From positions 5,466,501-5,530,500 of the forward strand of contig CM044306.1 in the NCBI GenBank assembly GCA_024291935.2: a stretch of 64,000 bases of DNA, in the 5' to 3' direction. The notes beneath the pieces are model-generated. The model was not told the origin of the DNA and ran no database searches. It saw only the letters and a list, made by a program, of their open reading frames with translations. The DNA is from Okapia johnstoni (taxonomy: Eukaryota > Chordata > Mammalia > Artiodactyla > Giraffidae). The translations under genes and the position numbers were made by a program. This document shows positions 31,804 through 41,586 of the stretch, one piece after another (the stretch's first letter is position 1; each line of letters opens with the position of its first letter).

Positions 31804-32339
31804 ATGACTGCTGGAATAATCCACATAGAGTCACGTGGATGGATCGTGAGCAGAAGCTAGCTGTGGTCAACAGTGGAGGCTGGTGTTGAGCTTGCAGTCC
31901 TATGGTGTTATACCATTTGCCCAGCTCCCAGCCAGGGGACAGTTAGGAGAGGTTTCCTTCTAACTCCTGAGGCTGACTTCCAGAAGGTCAACCTGGGTCT
32001 TGACCTTGGGCCCTTTGGGTTTTTTGATGTTCCTCTCGATGTGCTCACACGCTCACATCCCAGTGGATATGAAAGCATCAAGCAAGCATTATTATTTCTG
32101 CTACAGACTCCTTTGAAAGCTCACTCCTTGGGATATAACACCTTTGTAGCAAGACAGTTATTGTCATCCCAACGTGTTATGCCAAGATCTTGTCTTCAGA
32201 GGGAGTTGCCACTCTTGTTAGAAAACAAACGTTCCCTTGCATCTTGGCAGAGAGCAGCGCTGTCTTCCGGCCGTGGCTCCGTGTCATCAGGGATGCTCCT
32301 CTTTCTCCCGCGTTCCACGTGCCCTGCATTGGAAAATCC
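31804..32339. other. unique DNA
   Basis: Single copy. A 226-codon forward frame runs through it into the L2 that follows; it matches no family I know and is not called. Confidence 0.45.
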
Positions 32340-32742
32340 TGTGGGTTCTACCTCAGGTCATCCAGAGTCCCACTGCCCCTCCTTTCTGTTCCTACTGCCG
32401 CCAGCCTGGCGGGACAACCAGCATCTCCAACTGGCTTTCTTGATCTACCTCTGCTCAGGGCAGCCCACTCTCAACCAGTGGCTGGAGCTCAGGATCCCTC
32501 TCGTCTCCCCTCTCCCCACAGCAGAGGTCAAGTCCTCACTGTGGCCCGAGTGACAGCGCTGACCACCGTCTCCCTGACCATCCCTTTTGGCCACAGTGGG
32601 AGCCTTGCCAGGGCGGCCACATAACCCAGGCATGCTCCTGCCTCAGGGCCTTTGCACTGGCCACTCCTTTCCCCGGTAATGTTTCTCCCACAGAGATCTG
32701 CGTGGCTGACTCCTTTATGCCCTAGGTTTTTACTCAAGCATC

Positions 32743-33000
32743 AGGCAGCATTGTATAGAGGACTAGAGGACAGACTGGAGCCACGTGGCCTGAGCTCACA
32801 AACCTTTCCTCCCACCTGCCAGCCATCTGATGCTGCCAGTGTTATTTCACCTTTCTGTGCCTCAGTTTTCTCATCTATGAAATAGAGATAATAAGGGCAT
32901 TCATTCACAAGGCTGTAATGAAGATGAAATAATGTAATGCTTGTAAAGTACTTAGAAACTGAAGTTGAGTAAGTATGAAATAAGTGATCGCTTAAAGGAA
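32743..33000 (+). repeat. MIR SINE inside L2
   Basis: Nearly full-length forward MIR: 'gcattgtatagaggactaga', 'ctgtgcctcagttttctcat', 'aatagagataataagggcat', 'gtaaagtacttagaaactg'. Confidence 0.75.
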
Positions 33001-33027
33001 TAAATCAAATGAGGCTGACATGGACTG

Positions 33028-33232
33028 CAGTACTTTTTAAATATTTATTTGCTCATTTATTTCATTGCACTGGGTCTTAGTTTCGACAGCAGGGTCTTCA
33101 GTCGTGGCATGCAAACTCTTAGTTGCAGCATGCAGGATCTAGTTCCATGACCAGGGATCAAACCTTGGTCCCCTGCATTGGAAGCATGGAGTCTCAGCCC
33201 CTGAACCACCAGGGAAGTCCCCCAGACCGCAG
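33028..33232 (-). mobile_element. CHR-type SINE, long form
   Basis: Reverse long form with an A/T-rich start, 'gcactgggtcttagtttcga', 'gcatgcaggatctagttcca', 'tgaccagggatcaaaccttg', ending 'gaaccaccagggaagtcccc'. Confidence 0.88.
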
Positions 33233-33479
33233 TATTTAAACATGCAGTCAGTTCTCACCCAAGCTCCCTCCTCTTGTACTTTCATTCCACTGCCTGTGTC
33301 ACCTCTAACTTCCTACATGATCTGCTTAGTTCTTACATTTACAATTTTTTCATCTGTCTCCCTGGAACAAAATGGCTACAACATAAGCTCCTAGCAGGCA
33401 GAAACCTTTGGAAAAAGCTGACCCTAAGATAAGGTGTGGGAGTTTCCCGAAGTTGTTGAACAACTTGTCATAAAGCTGG

Positions 33480-33690
33480 TGGCAGAAAACAGCACAAGTC
33501 TTTTATCTTACAGTTTCAGAGATCAGAAGCCCAAAATGAGTCTTAGGCGGGCAAAATTGAGGAAAACACAGGGCCTGCCTTTCAAGAAGCCTCCTGCCTC
33601 CCTCTCCTAAGGACCCTCTGATTACATGGGACCCATCTGAATAACAGGATACACTCTCCACCTCCAGTACCACCTTAGCCACATCTGTGG
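33480..33690 (-). mobile_element. MLT1-like LTR fragment
   Basis: Reverse order: 'tcagagatcagaagcccaaa', 'atgagtcttaggcgggcaaa', 'ctccctctcctaaggaccct', 'tgattacatgggacccatct'. Partial LTR. Confidence 0.5.
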
Positions 33691-33697
33691 AGGCCCT

Positions 33698-33915
33698 GTG
33701 GTTTGCTGTTGTTTCATCGCTAAGTCGTGTCTGACTCTTCATGACCTCACGGACCAGGCTCCTCTGTCCGTGGGATTTCCCAGGCGAGAATACTGGAGTG
33801 GGTTGCCATGTCCTCCTCTAGGGGACCTTCCTGACCCAGGGATTGAACCCAAGTCTCTTTAGTCTCCTGCATTGGAAGGTGGGTTCTTCACCACTAGTGC
33901 CACCTGGGAAGCCTG
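33698..33915 (-). mobile_element. Bov-tA SINE
   Basis: Full-length reverse copy with a loss around 'cctcacggaccaggctcctc'. Head 'gggattgaacccaagtctct', ending 'gccacctgggaagcc'. Confidence 0.91.
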
Positions 33916-33927
33916 TATATATGTATG

Positions 33928-34055
33928 GTGGTGGTGGTTTAGTCGCTCAGTCGTGTCCGACTTTTGCGACCCCATGGACTGTAGCCCACCAAGCTCCTCT
34001 GTCCACGGGATTTCCCAGGCAAGAATACTGGAATGGGTTGCCATTTCCTTCTCTA
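33928..34055 (-). mobile_element. Bov-A monomer
   Basis: Headless reverse copy, close to consensus from 'tttagtcgctcagtcgtgtc' to 'tgccatttccttctc'. It runs straight into a TA-rich microsatellite. Confidence 0.9.
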
Positions 34056-34169
34056 TACATATATCTATACATATTCCTTATCTATACATATATATGTATA
34101 ACATATATATGTTATCATACGTCTAATACCTACACATATGTGTACACATGTATGCACACGTGTATGCAT
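34056..34169. repeat. TA/CA-rich microsatellite
   Basis: Imperfect tatacatata and acatatgtgtacacatgta units with internal palindromes. It is the loop between inverted SINE copies, a likely length-variable site. Confidence 0.85.
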
Positions 34170-34370
34170 ACTGGTGGCTCAGTGGTAAAAAATCCACCAG
34201 CTAATGCACGAGATGCAGGTTTGATTTCTGGGTTGGGAGAGATCATTCCTGGAGAAGGAAATGGCTGTCCACTCCAGTATTCTTGCTTGGGAAATCCCAT
34301 GGACAGGGAAACCTGGAAGGCTACAGTCACAAAAGAATAGAACACAACTTAGTAACTAAACACCAGCAAC
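34170..34370 (+). mobile_element. Bov-tA SINE, worn
   Basis: Forward copy starting 'tggtggctcagtggtaaaaa' (first few head bases missing), through 'atcccatggacagggaaacc' to 'aacacaacttagtaac'. The CpG sites have decayed. Confidence 0.88.
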
Positions 34371-34599
34371 ACACACATTACATAAAAATTCTATAGACTA
34401 TATACCAAACGATTATCAGAAGCTGTGGCAGAAAACAGCTTTCATTTATAATATAATTCAAATTCATTTCTACATGGAGAATGTTTTACTTTGTACTTGA
34501 AAAAGGTTTTAACATCAAGAAAGATTTTAAACTACATGGAATAAAGGCAAATTGCAGGGAAGATGGAAAATGCATACATGCATAAAGAAGGAAACTTTT
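34371..34599. other. AT-rich unassigned DNA
   Basis: AT-rich; could be old L1 but no landmark is clear. No gene. Confidence 0.4.
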
Positions 34600-34815
34600 G
34601 ATATATTTCTTCCTAGTCCTCTTTCAACACACGTGGCTTGTCCTGAATATGCAATTCTAAGTGCTCATTTTTTTTAGCTTACTCTTATACTGTGAGCATC
34701 TTCCAGGCCATTAAATATTCTTTGCATATGTATTTTTAATGGCTGCATAATATTCCTTCACGGCTATGCCATCACTTATTTATCCACCCTCCTATCAATT
34801 GCCCTCCTCAGCCTC
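34600..34815 (-). repeat. old L1 fragment
   Basis: Reverse L1-like 3' region: 'ccattaaatattctttgcat', 'tttttaatggctgcataata', 'ttccttcacggctatgccat', 'cacttatttatccaccctcc'. Confidence 0.5.
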
Positions 34816-36107
34816 TTCATAACTGCCGCTTAATACCTTAACTACTTGGATGAGAAATGGTGGCTTTCATGGTCTCCAGTCAATGGCCGTATATCTGGAA
34901 CATTTCAGTGAATATCGAAGTCGCTACTTCATTAATATAAAGAGGGCACAGACCAAAGCAAATGAATGTCTCCGTGACGCATCCTCCTGGAAGGAGCAGG
35001 CTCCCCCAGGATGACCTCCTCTAAGCGCTATGCATGATCTCGCCTGGGTCTTTATGTCTCCCCTGGCCCCCCAGTTCCTGGCATATACCCTGAACAGAGC
35101 CAACTTACCCATTACTTTCTGAAAAAAATAAGTTTGGGCTAAAAATAGGGTTGGTATAAGAGCTTAAATAATTTTCCAAAAATAGACCTTCCTAGGCTTT
35201 GTTGTCTGTCCCTTTGTAGGAGAAGGTACAATTTGGCCAACAAAGATGGTACATGGGTTGGACCGGAAATGTCAGGAGTCAACAGAAGTGGAGAGAAAAG
35301 GGGGGCTCATTATTTTAATAAGATTTCTAAGCAAAATACTAGGGGTGCCTCTTTGCAGTTGCTCTAGTGGGTGAGGGAGAGTGGGGCTCGGGGGGCTGGG
35401 GAGGGGTGCACCAAGGGACAGTCCTCCCTGCAGCCTGGCATTTTATGCCCAGTTGGCAACTGGGGCCACACACCTCTGGGGGAACAGGAAAAGCATTGAC
35501 CTATTCTGGTTTGGTATCAACTCCATCACGTTGGTAATCCTAAAATAGCTTTCTTGTCTTCAGAATAAAACCTTTTGCATTGAGTGGAATCTGGGAGAAG
35601 AGGTTAATTGAGGGTTGACTCACAATCTCAGGTTTACAAAAAAAGAGGGTTAAGTGGAGCCCTTTCATAGCAGTTGCTTACCCCGAAGCTCCAGCCTTTC
35701 CACCAGGCCGATGAAGCTGCCAGGGAGGGCTGAATCCTCCCCCAGCTCCATCTTGGTACCCAGGAACTGGGATGCTGAGTCCTACCCTCAGGGAATTATA
35801 ATCTGTGGGCACTTCATGATAAAGGAAAATTGTAAAAATCTGGTCCAGCTTTCTGGGGACTCTGGCTTCAGCCTTCCTTTCCTCCCTGAGCAGGAACGAT
35901 GGATGACTGCATTAGTGGCAGGGTCCATGGGACTTCAAAGTGAGATTGGGTTCAACTCAAGAGGCAAATGTGAAGCCAGCCATTGTTCAGGGGACTGTGT
36001 GTATGGAGCTGGATAAGGCAGTCTGTGTGGTCGTGGGAGTCTCGGTCTAGAAGGAGCACAGATCTGAAAATAATTACAGTGGGGAGGGAGGGGCAGGCAT
36101 CTTGCTC
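34816..36107. other. unique DNA
   Basis: Long SINE-free interval. No supportable gene. 35110-35350 is called as a regulatory candidate. Confidence 0.5.
35110..35350. promoter_or_regulatory. candidate regulatory island with MEF2-like sites
   Basis: The consensus MEF2 word ctaaaaatag lies at 35139-35148, and a related ccaaaaatag (also CArG-like) at 35176-35185, 37 bases apart. 'gcttaaataattttcc' and 'cattattttaataagat' are nearby. AT-rich and free of repeats. Binding is inference. Confidence 0.33.
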
Positions 36108-36475
36108 ATTCATTTATTCACTCAGCAGCTGCAGTCTGCGGTGTGCCGGGCATCGCACTATATTGTGGATTCCATGTGTCACAATGGACGTGGTCCCTGC
36201 CCTCAAGTAGCTTATAGCCCAGCAGGCAACGTAGTGCGTGCGTGCTAAGTTGCTTCAGTCTTGTGTCCGACTCTGCGACTCTATGGACTGTAGCCCGCCA
36301 GGATCCTCGGTCCCTGGGATTCTCCAGGCAATAATCCTGGAGTGGGTTGCTGTTTCCTTCTCCGGGGGATCTTCCCCACCCAGGGATCAAACTCACCTCT
36401 TTGCAGGTGGATTCTTGACCGCTGAGTCATCGGGGAAGCCTAGGCAATGTGGACATTGAACAATTACAAACACAA
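36108..36475 (-). repeat. L2 LINE fragment split by Bov-tA
   Basis: Reverse L2: 'ttcatttattcactcagcag', 'gtgtgccgggcatcgcacta', 'ggtccctgccctcaagtagc' before the SINE; 'gtggacattgaacaattaca' after it, in the expected order. Confidence 0.6.
36234..36441 (-). mobile_element. Bov-tA SINE with TSD
   Basis: Full-length reverse copy. aggcaacgt (36224-36232) and aggcaatgt (36442-36450) form its target duplication. The head has lost a few bases ('caaactcacctctttgcagg'). Confidence 0.92.
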
Positions 36476-36525
36476 TACATCTTTGATTTTCATTGGTGAT
36501 AAACACATTAAGAGACATGCGGGGG

Positions 36526-36650
36526 GACTTCCTGGTGGTCCAGTGGTTAAGACTCTGTGCTTCTGATGCAAAGGGTACGGGTTCCATCCCTGATTGGGGA
36601 ACTAAGATCCCACATGCCTGCCACGTGGTGCAGTAAAAAAACAAAAAGAC
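36526..36650 (+). mobile_element. CHR-type SINE
   Basis: Forward copy: 'ggggacttcctggtggtcca', 'gttccatccctgattgggga', 'actaagatcccacatgcctg', with an A-rich tail. Confidence 0.88.
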
Positions 36651-36889
36651 AGGGAGCTCTGAGTATAATGTAGGAGAGCTTGTGAGCTTAGATGATTTCT
36701 CCAAACAGGCTTCCCTAGGAACCCCTGTCTGTCCTCGTCTCAGTCTGCTGTGTGTACACACACTCTCCTTCTTCACCGGGCCCTGAATCTGGATCCCTCT
36801 GTCCCCCAGGTCCTGTCTGCCTGCTGGTGGGATGGGCATGGCCTGCAGCCTCTGGAGCTGGAAAGCTCGGTTTCAGAGCCCACCGACTT
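36651..36889. other. unique DNA
   Basis: Short single-copy stretch; nothing recognised. Confidence 0.45.
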
Positions 36890-37005
36890 GCCTCCAGGTG
36901 CCTTGGTTTTCCCCTCCATACAATGGGGAAATATCCATGCCTAGTACAAAGGTTGGTTGTGAGGGTTCAATGGACCGATGGAAGTGTGCCTCACACATGG
37001 TCCAT
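36890..37005 (+). repeat. MIR SINE fragment
   Basis: Forward: 'ggtgccttggttttcccctc', 'catacaatggggaaatatcc', 'ggttgtgagggttcaatgga'. Confidence 0.55.
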
Positions 37006-37037
37006 GGGCTGGAAGCTGCTTTTCCCACTATTTGTTT

Positions 37038-37540
37038 TGTGTGATGGTTAATTTCATGTGTCCACTGCACTGGGCCGCGGGATGCTCAGCTTGCTGGCTA
37101 AACATTCTGCCTGGGTGTGTCTGCCAGAGTGTTTCTGGAAGAGATTAGCATTTGAATTGGTGAACTGAGCAGAGCAGATGGTCCTCTCCAGTGTGGGTGG
37201 GTCTCCACCAATCTACGGAGGGCCTGAAGGGAACAAAAAGGCGGAGAGCTTGAATTTACTGTCTGCCTGGTTAGCTCGGAGACATCAATCTTGCCTCACC
37301 CTCAGCACTTCTGGTCCTCAGGGCCTCAGATTCTGACTGCAACCTTCATCATCAGCTCTCCCGCTCTCAGACCTTCAAACTACACAGCTGGCTCCTGGGA
37401 TCTCCAGCTCACAGACAGCAGATCATGGGAAGTCTCATAATCAGCCTCCATGATCATGTGAGCTAATTCCATGTAACCCATCTTCCTATCTGTCTATTTC
37501 TCCTGTTGGTTCTGTTACTCTGAAGAACCCTACTGCTTAT
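37038..37540 (+). mobile_element. old LTR-like repeat, family uncertain
   Basis: Matches a common mammalian medium-copy repeat: 'gtgatggttaatttcatgtg', 'agattagcatttgaattggt', 'agtgtgggtgggtctccacc', 'gagctaattccatgtaaccc', 'ttggttctgttactctgaag'. I recognise the pattern but not the family name with certainty. Confidence 0.55.
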
Positions 37541-37606
37541 GATTTCTCCTCCGAAGCTGTGTGACTCAGAAGTTAACACCCAGTGATTTATGGCTTATCG
37601 GACATA

Positions 37607-38012
37607 GCATTTAGCAGTCTCACCCCTGGATCTCACCCTGGAGCATGCAGCCAAGCCACCTGGAGGGCTTGTTATTAATAGAACAGATTGCTGGGCCTCA
37701 CCCAGCGTTTCCAACTCCTTAGGTCCAGGGCTTCCCTGGTGGCTCAGATGGTAAAGAATCTGCCTGCAGTGCAGGAGACCTGGGGTTGATTCCTGGATTG
37801 GGAAGATCCCCTGAAGAAGGGCATGGCTACCCACTCCAGTATTCTTGCCTGGAGAATCCCATGCACAGCGGAGTCTGGTAGGCTGCAGTCCATGAGGTCT
37901 CAAAGAGTCAGACACGGTCAGGGCAGGACCAGGGGATGCTTATTTCTAGCAAGCTCCCTGGTGATGATGCTGTGGTCATGGTCCGGGGACCACACTTAGA
38001 GGACCACGCAAA
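37607..38012. mobile_element. MER5A hAT element split by Bov-tA
   Basis: Left part: 'gccacctggagggcttgtta' and 'agattgctgggcctcaccca'. Right part: 'cttatttctagcaagctccc', 'tggtgatgatgctgtggtca', 'gtccggggaccacacttaga'. The SINE lies between. Confidence 0.72.
37729..37925 (+). mobile_element. Bov-tA SINE inside MER5A
   Basis: Full-length forward copy. The flanks ggtccaggg (37722-37730) and ggaccaggg (37926-37934) match at 8 of 9 and probably are the target duplication. Confidence 0.93.
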
Positions 38013-38051
38013 CACAGACTTTATTTGCATAAACCCATAAATAGATCCATA

Positions 38052-38280
38052 GTTGAGCACCTGCAATGTGTCTGCCCCTGTGTTAGGTGCTTTCACATAC
38101 ATCTCACTTTATTTGCACAGCTCAGCAAAGCCCACTGCATCTTCTCATTTTTGGAAGATGAAGTTACCAGCGCTCAGACAAGGTACACGACTTGCCCAAG
38201 ACCATGTGACTTGGAAGTGACGGAGCTGGTCTTGAGTTCTGACCTCTAGGTGTCCTTTGCGATGTTCTGCACTCTCCATG
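38052..38280 (-). repeat. MIR SINE
   Basis: Reverse: 'gagcacctgcaatgtgtctg', 'ggtgctttcacatacatctc', 'ttggaagatgaagttaccag', 'cgacttgcccaagaccatgt'. Confidence 0.68.
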
Positions 38281-39105
38281 GCTTTGGAAGCTGATCTGGG
38301 GACAGAAAGAGTACCAGGAGGAATCTGACGAGGAGGAGGAAACTGTCTGGGAAAGGTGTCCTACCGGCAGATGAGACTATAAACGTGTGATGCTTGTTGT
38401 GGAGACGAGAGAAATGCACCCAACTAAGAGGTCCAGACAGGCTCAGCTAGCTGATTGCAGATTTAGGGTGGAATTCACCGTAGAGTTTCCCTGGCAGCTC
38501 TTGGGGGCTGGGGACCTGGAACTCTGGCCTGGGTGACTCCCTGTGATTCAGGAGTGGCCACACCCCCCAGATGAGCTGAACAAGGCAGGCTGTTCCCCAG
38601 CCTCTCCTCCACCCCTGCCCTGCCTCGCAGCAGCCCAGAAAACAGACATTGTCCATTAACAGGAGAGCAGCATCACTCTGAAGGAGCCACTCAGCCATTA
38701 AGGCTTTGACATCATGTTACAGTTTTGACAAATAGGACACAAGTGCCCAAGGTGCCAAGGGCCCCCAGGCCAGTCCCAGCTGCTGGCCTGAGTAAGGAAG
38801 AAAGGGAATGGGAGTTTTGGTCAAGAGAAGCCCAGCAGAGGAGGCCCCTCCAGGTGTCACTCTGCCAGCCTTTCATCTGCAAGGAGCCTGGGTTTGCTTC
38901 CTGAGTCAGGCCTGGGCCCGAGGGAGCTGATGACCAGGAGAAGGAGACTCCAGGACAGTGGCAGACCTCACTCTTACCACCAGCTTTTAATCTCACCTGC
39001 AGAGTTGCAAGACTCTCCCCAGACCTAAATCCAAAAGCTGATTTGGATGCTGATTTGCATATGATCTGCATGCTACCTTTTTCCTCCCTTTCTCTGTGGG
39101 GTTGA
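38281..39105. other. unique DNA
   Basis: Single copy, no supportable gene; a 188-codon minus frame runs from the SINE that follows and is not accepted. Confidence 0.5.
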
Positions 39106-39319
39106 AAGTGAAGTGAAAGTGTTAGTTGTTCAGTGGTGTCAGACTCTTTGTGAGCCCATGGACTGTAGCCTGCCAGACTCCTCTGTCCATGGGATTTCCC
39201 AGACAAGAATACTGGAATGGGTTGCCATTTCCTTCCCCAGGGGATCTTCCTGACCCAGGGATCCAACCTCTCTTGCATTACAGGTGGATTCTTTACCAGT
39301 GCACCTCTGGCGAAGCCCC
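39106..39319 (-). mobile_element. Bov-tA SINE
   Basis: Full-length reverse copy from 'gaagtgaaagtgttagttgt' to 'cacctctggcgaagcccc'; the head is worn ('gggatccaacctctcttgca'). Confidence 0.91.
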
Positions 39320-39349
39320 CAGATCAATTACCAAGCAGCAAAAACATGC

Positions 39350-39445
39350 GAGTTGACTGTAAGCTCCATGGGTAGGGACCACATTGGCTTTTGTATTGTT
39401 TTGTCCAGTGTCCAGTGTCTGGAACACAGTAGGTACTGAAAGGGG
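39350..39445 (+). repeat. L2 LINE fragment
   Basis: Forward L2 3' end: 'gactgtaagctccatgggta', 'gtccagtgtctggaacacag', 'taggtactgaaa'. Confidence 0.62.
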
Positions 39446-40635
39446 GCAGCAGTGGACCAACACGTGGAGGAAGAGGTGTTGGCTGTAATGGGATTGACTG
39501 CCCATCCTCCTCCCCAGCGTGCCATATTGGGTGTTAGAATGCGGTGTTTCTGGCATTGGAGCAGAGACTGGATTTGGGAAAAGGACTTTTTTTTTCCCCA
39601 GTGAAAAAGCATCCTCACGCCCCTTGATAATCAAGCTCCCTTCCTTGGCAGAGAGGATGGAGAGGAAGAGAAAAACTTTCACTCCATAGAAGGGCATCTG
39701 CCAGTTTCCCACGTGGAGATGGGATTGAAATAGCTTTTTCAGATCCTCCCGTTAAGCTGACACATGTGGCCCCCTCCAACCCTCCACTGGGTTCCCTCCC
39801 AGCAGCACTTATCTCGGCTCCAACAGAACAGCTTTATCTCCCTGCGGCTCGTGGCTGTCTCGCTTCACAATAGAGAGAGGCTCCGGCCCCAAAGAGGGTC
39901 TGGTGCAAGCAGCATCTGAATACAGATGGGCTGGAGTGCTGGAGGGTGGGGAGGGGAGGAAAGGACGGGGAGGTGAGGAGAGGACCACCCCTCCAAGTCT
40001 GCATCAGTCTGGCTGCACCTGGGGACACGTCGATGCTGTCCAAGGGGATGAGAAGTACAGGGCTGGGGCTGAGAGAGATCTGAAGATGACACAGCTGAAA
40101 AAGCATCGCTTAAAGTTGTGGAAGGTAAATGCCACTTCTAGGCCAGCACTGCTCCCCAGGCTTGGGAAGGAGATAATGAATTATTACCCAAGGAAATGAA
40201 ATTGCTAATAAATTCAGAAGCAAAGCTGAGGAGGTTAAACTCCATTTTTTAAAGGGAGCTGGTGATTGATAAAGTTCCCTCTCTCCTCGCCTCCCGGGGC
40301 TCCATCAGGGACCCTGTTCCTCCTGTCTCCGGCACAGGCCGGCCCCCGACATGGTCCTCCTGGCCTGGTTTCTGGCTGCTCTTTTTAGCCCTTCCCCCGT
40401 GAGACACACCCATCCAGTGGCAATATAAAGCCCAAACTGGGCTGAGATTTGGGCCAATTGATTTTGAGAGCTCAGTCCCCAAGGATTAGCCAGAGGAAAT
40501 TTGTCTTTCTAAGAAGCCTATTCTGACCTCTGAGACAACAAATGAGAGATAGAACCGGCTGGCAATGGACGATCAATCTCTGGAGCTTGGCCCGAGGGCA
40601 GAGGGCAGCTCCCTCGTGGAGTGACCAATCATCTT
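39446..40635. other. unique DNA
   Basis: No supportable gene. 40090-40480 is a repeat-free part with 'gagataatgaattattaccc', 'attgctaataaattcagaag' and 'ggccaattgattttgagag' that could be regulatory; weak evidence. Confidence 0.45.
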
Positions 40636-41585
40636 TGGACATGGAACAACAGACTGGTTCCAAATAGGAAAAGGAGTACGTCAAGGCTGTATATTGTCAT
40701 CCTACTTATTTAACTTATATGCAGAGTACATCATGAGAAATGCCAGGCTGGATGAAGCACAAGCTGGAATCAAGATTGCCGGGAGAAATATCAATAACCT
40801 CAGATATGCAGATGACACCACATTTATGGCAGAAAGTGAAGAAGAACTAAAGAGCCTCTTGATGAAAGTGAAAGAGGAGAGTGAAAAAGTTGGCTTAAAG
40901 CTCAACATTCAGAAAACTAAGATCATGGCATCCAGTCCCATCACTTCATGGCAGATAGATGGGGAAACAGTGGGAACAGTGGCCGATTTTATTTTTCTGT
41001 GCTCCAGAATCACTGCAGATGGTGACTGCAGCCATGAAATTAAAAGATGCTTACTCCTTGGAAGGAAGGTTATGACCAACCTAGACAACATATTAAAAAG
41101 CGGAGACATTACTTTGCCAACAAAGGTCTGTCTAGTCAAGGCTATGGTTTTTCCAGTGGTCATGTACGGATGCAAGAGTTGGACTATAAAGAAAGCTGAG
41201 CGCAGAAGAATTGATGCTTTTGAACTATGGTGTTGGAGAAGACTCTTGAGAGTCCCTTGGACTGCAAGGAGATCCAACCAGTTCATCCTAAAGGAGATCA
41301 GTCCTGGGTGTTCATTGGAAGGACAGATGCTGAAACTGGAACTCCAATACTTTGGCCACCTGATGCGAAGAGCTGACTCATTGGAAAAGACCCTGATGCT
41401 GGAAAGGATTGGGGGCAGGAGGAGAAGGGGACGACAGAGGATGAGATGGTTGAATGGCATCATTGACTCAATGGACATGGGTTTGGGTGAATTCCGGGAG
41501 TTGGTGAAGGACAGGGAGGCCTGGCATGCTGCGGTCCATGAGGTCGCAGAGTCGGACACGACTGAGCGACTGAACTGAAGTGAAC
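40636..41585 (+). mobile_element. BovB LINE 3' part with open RT frame
   Basis: 5'-truncated forward BovB. One frame stays open from about 40637 to the stop at 41576-41578 (about 313 codons). It covers the C-terminal half of the reverse transcriptase and the region after it. The visible motifs are [18 protein letters not shown] at the start, the RT catalytic box YADD, and a basic [13 protein letters not shown] stretch near the end. No ATG start exists, since the 5' part is missing; so it is not a working gene, but its intact frame shows little decay. Ends 'gactgaactgaagtgaactg'. Confidence 0.95.
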
Positions 41586-41586
41586 T

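Larger units (their letters stand above)
32340..33420 (+). repeat. L2 LINE split by MIR and CHR
   Basis: Forward L2: 'tcctttctgttcctactgcc', 'gctcctgcctcagggccttt', 'gatctgcgtggctgactcct' up to about 32741. It resumes after the MIR and CHR with 'catgatctgcttagttctta', 'ctgtctccctggaacaaaat' and 'ataagctcctagcaggcaga' (33235-33420). Confidence 0.6.

Noticed and set aside
31873..32553. 226-codon forward frame
   Set aside because: Its second half lies in an L2-like repeat; no domain and no splice-site context.
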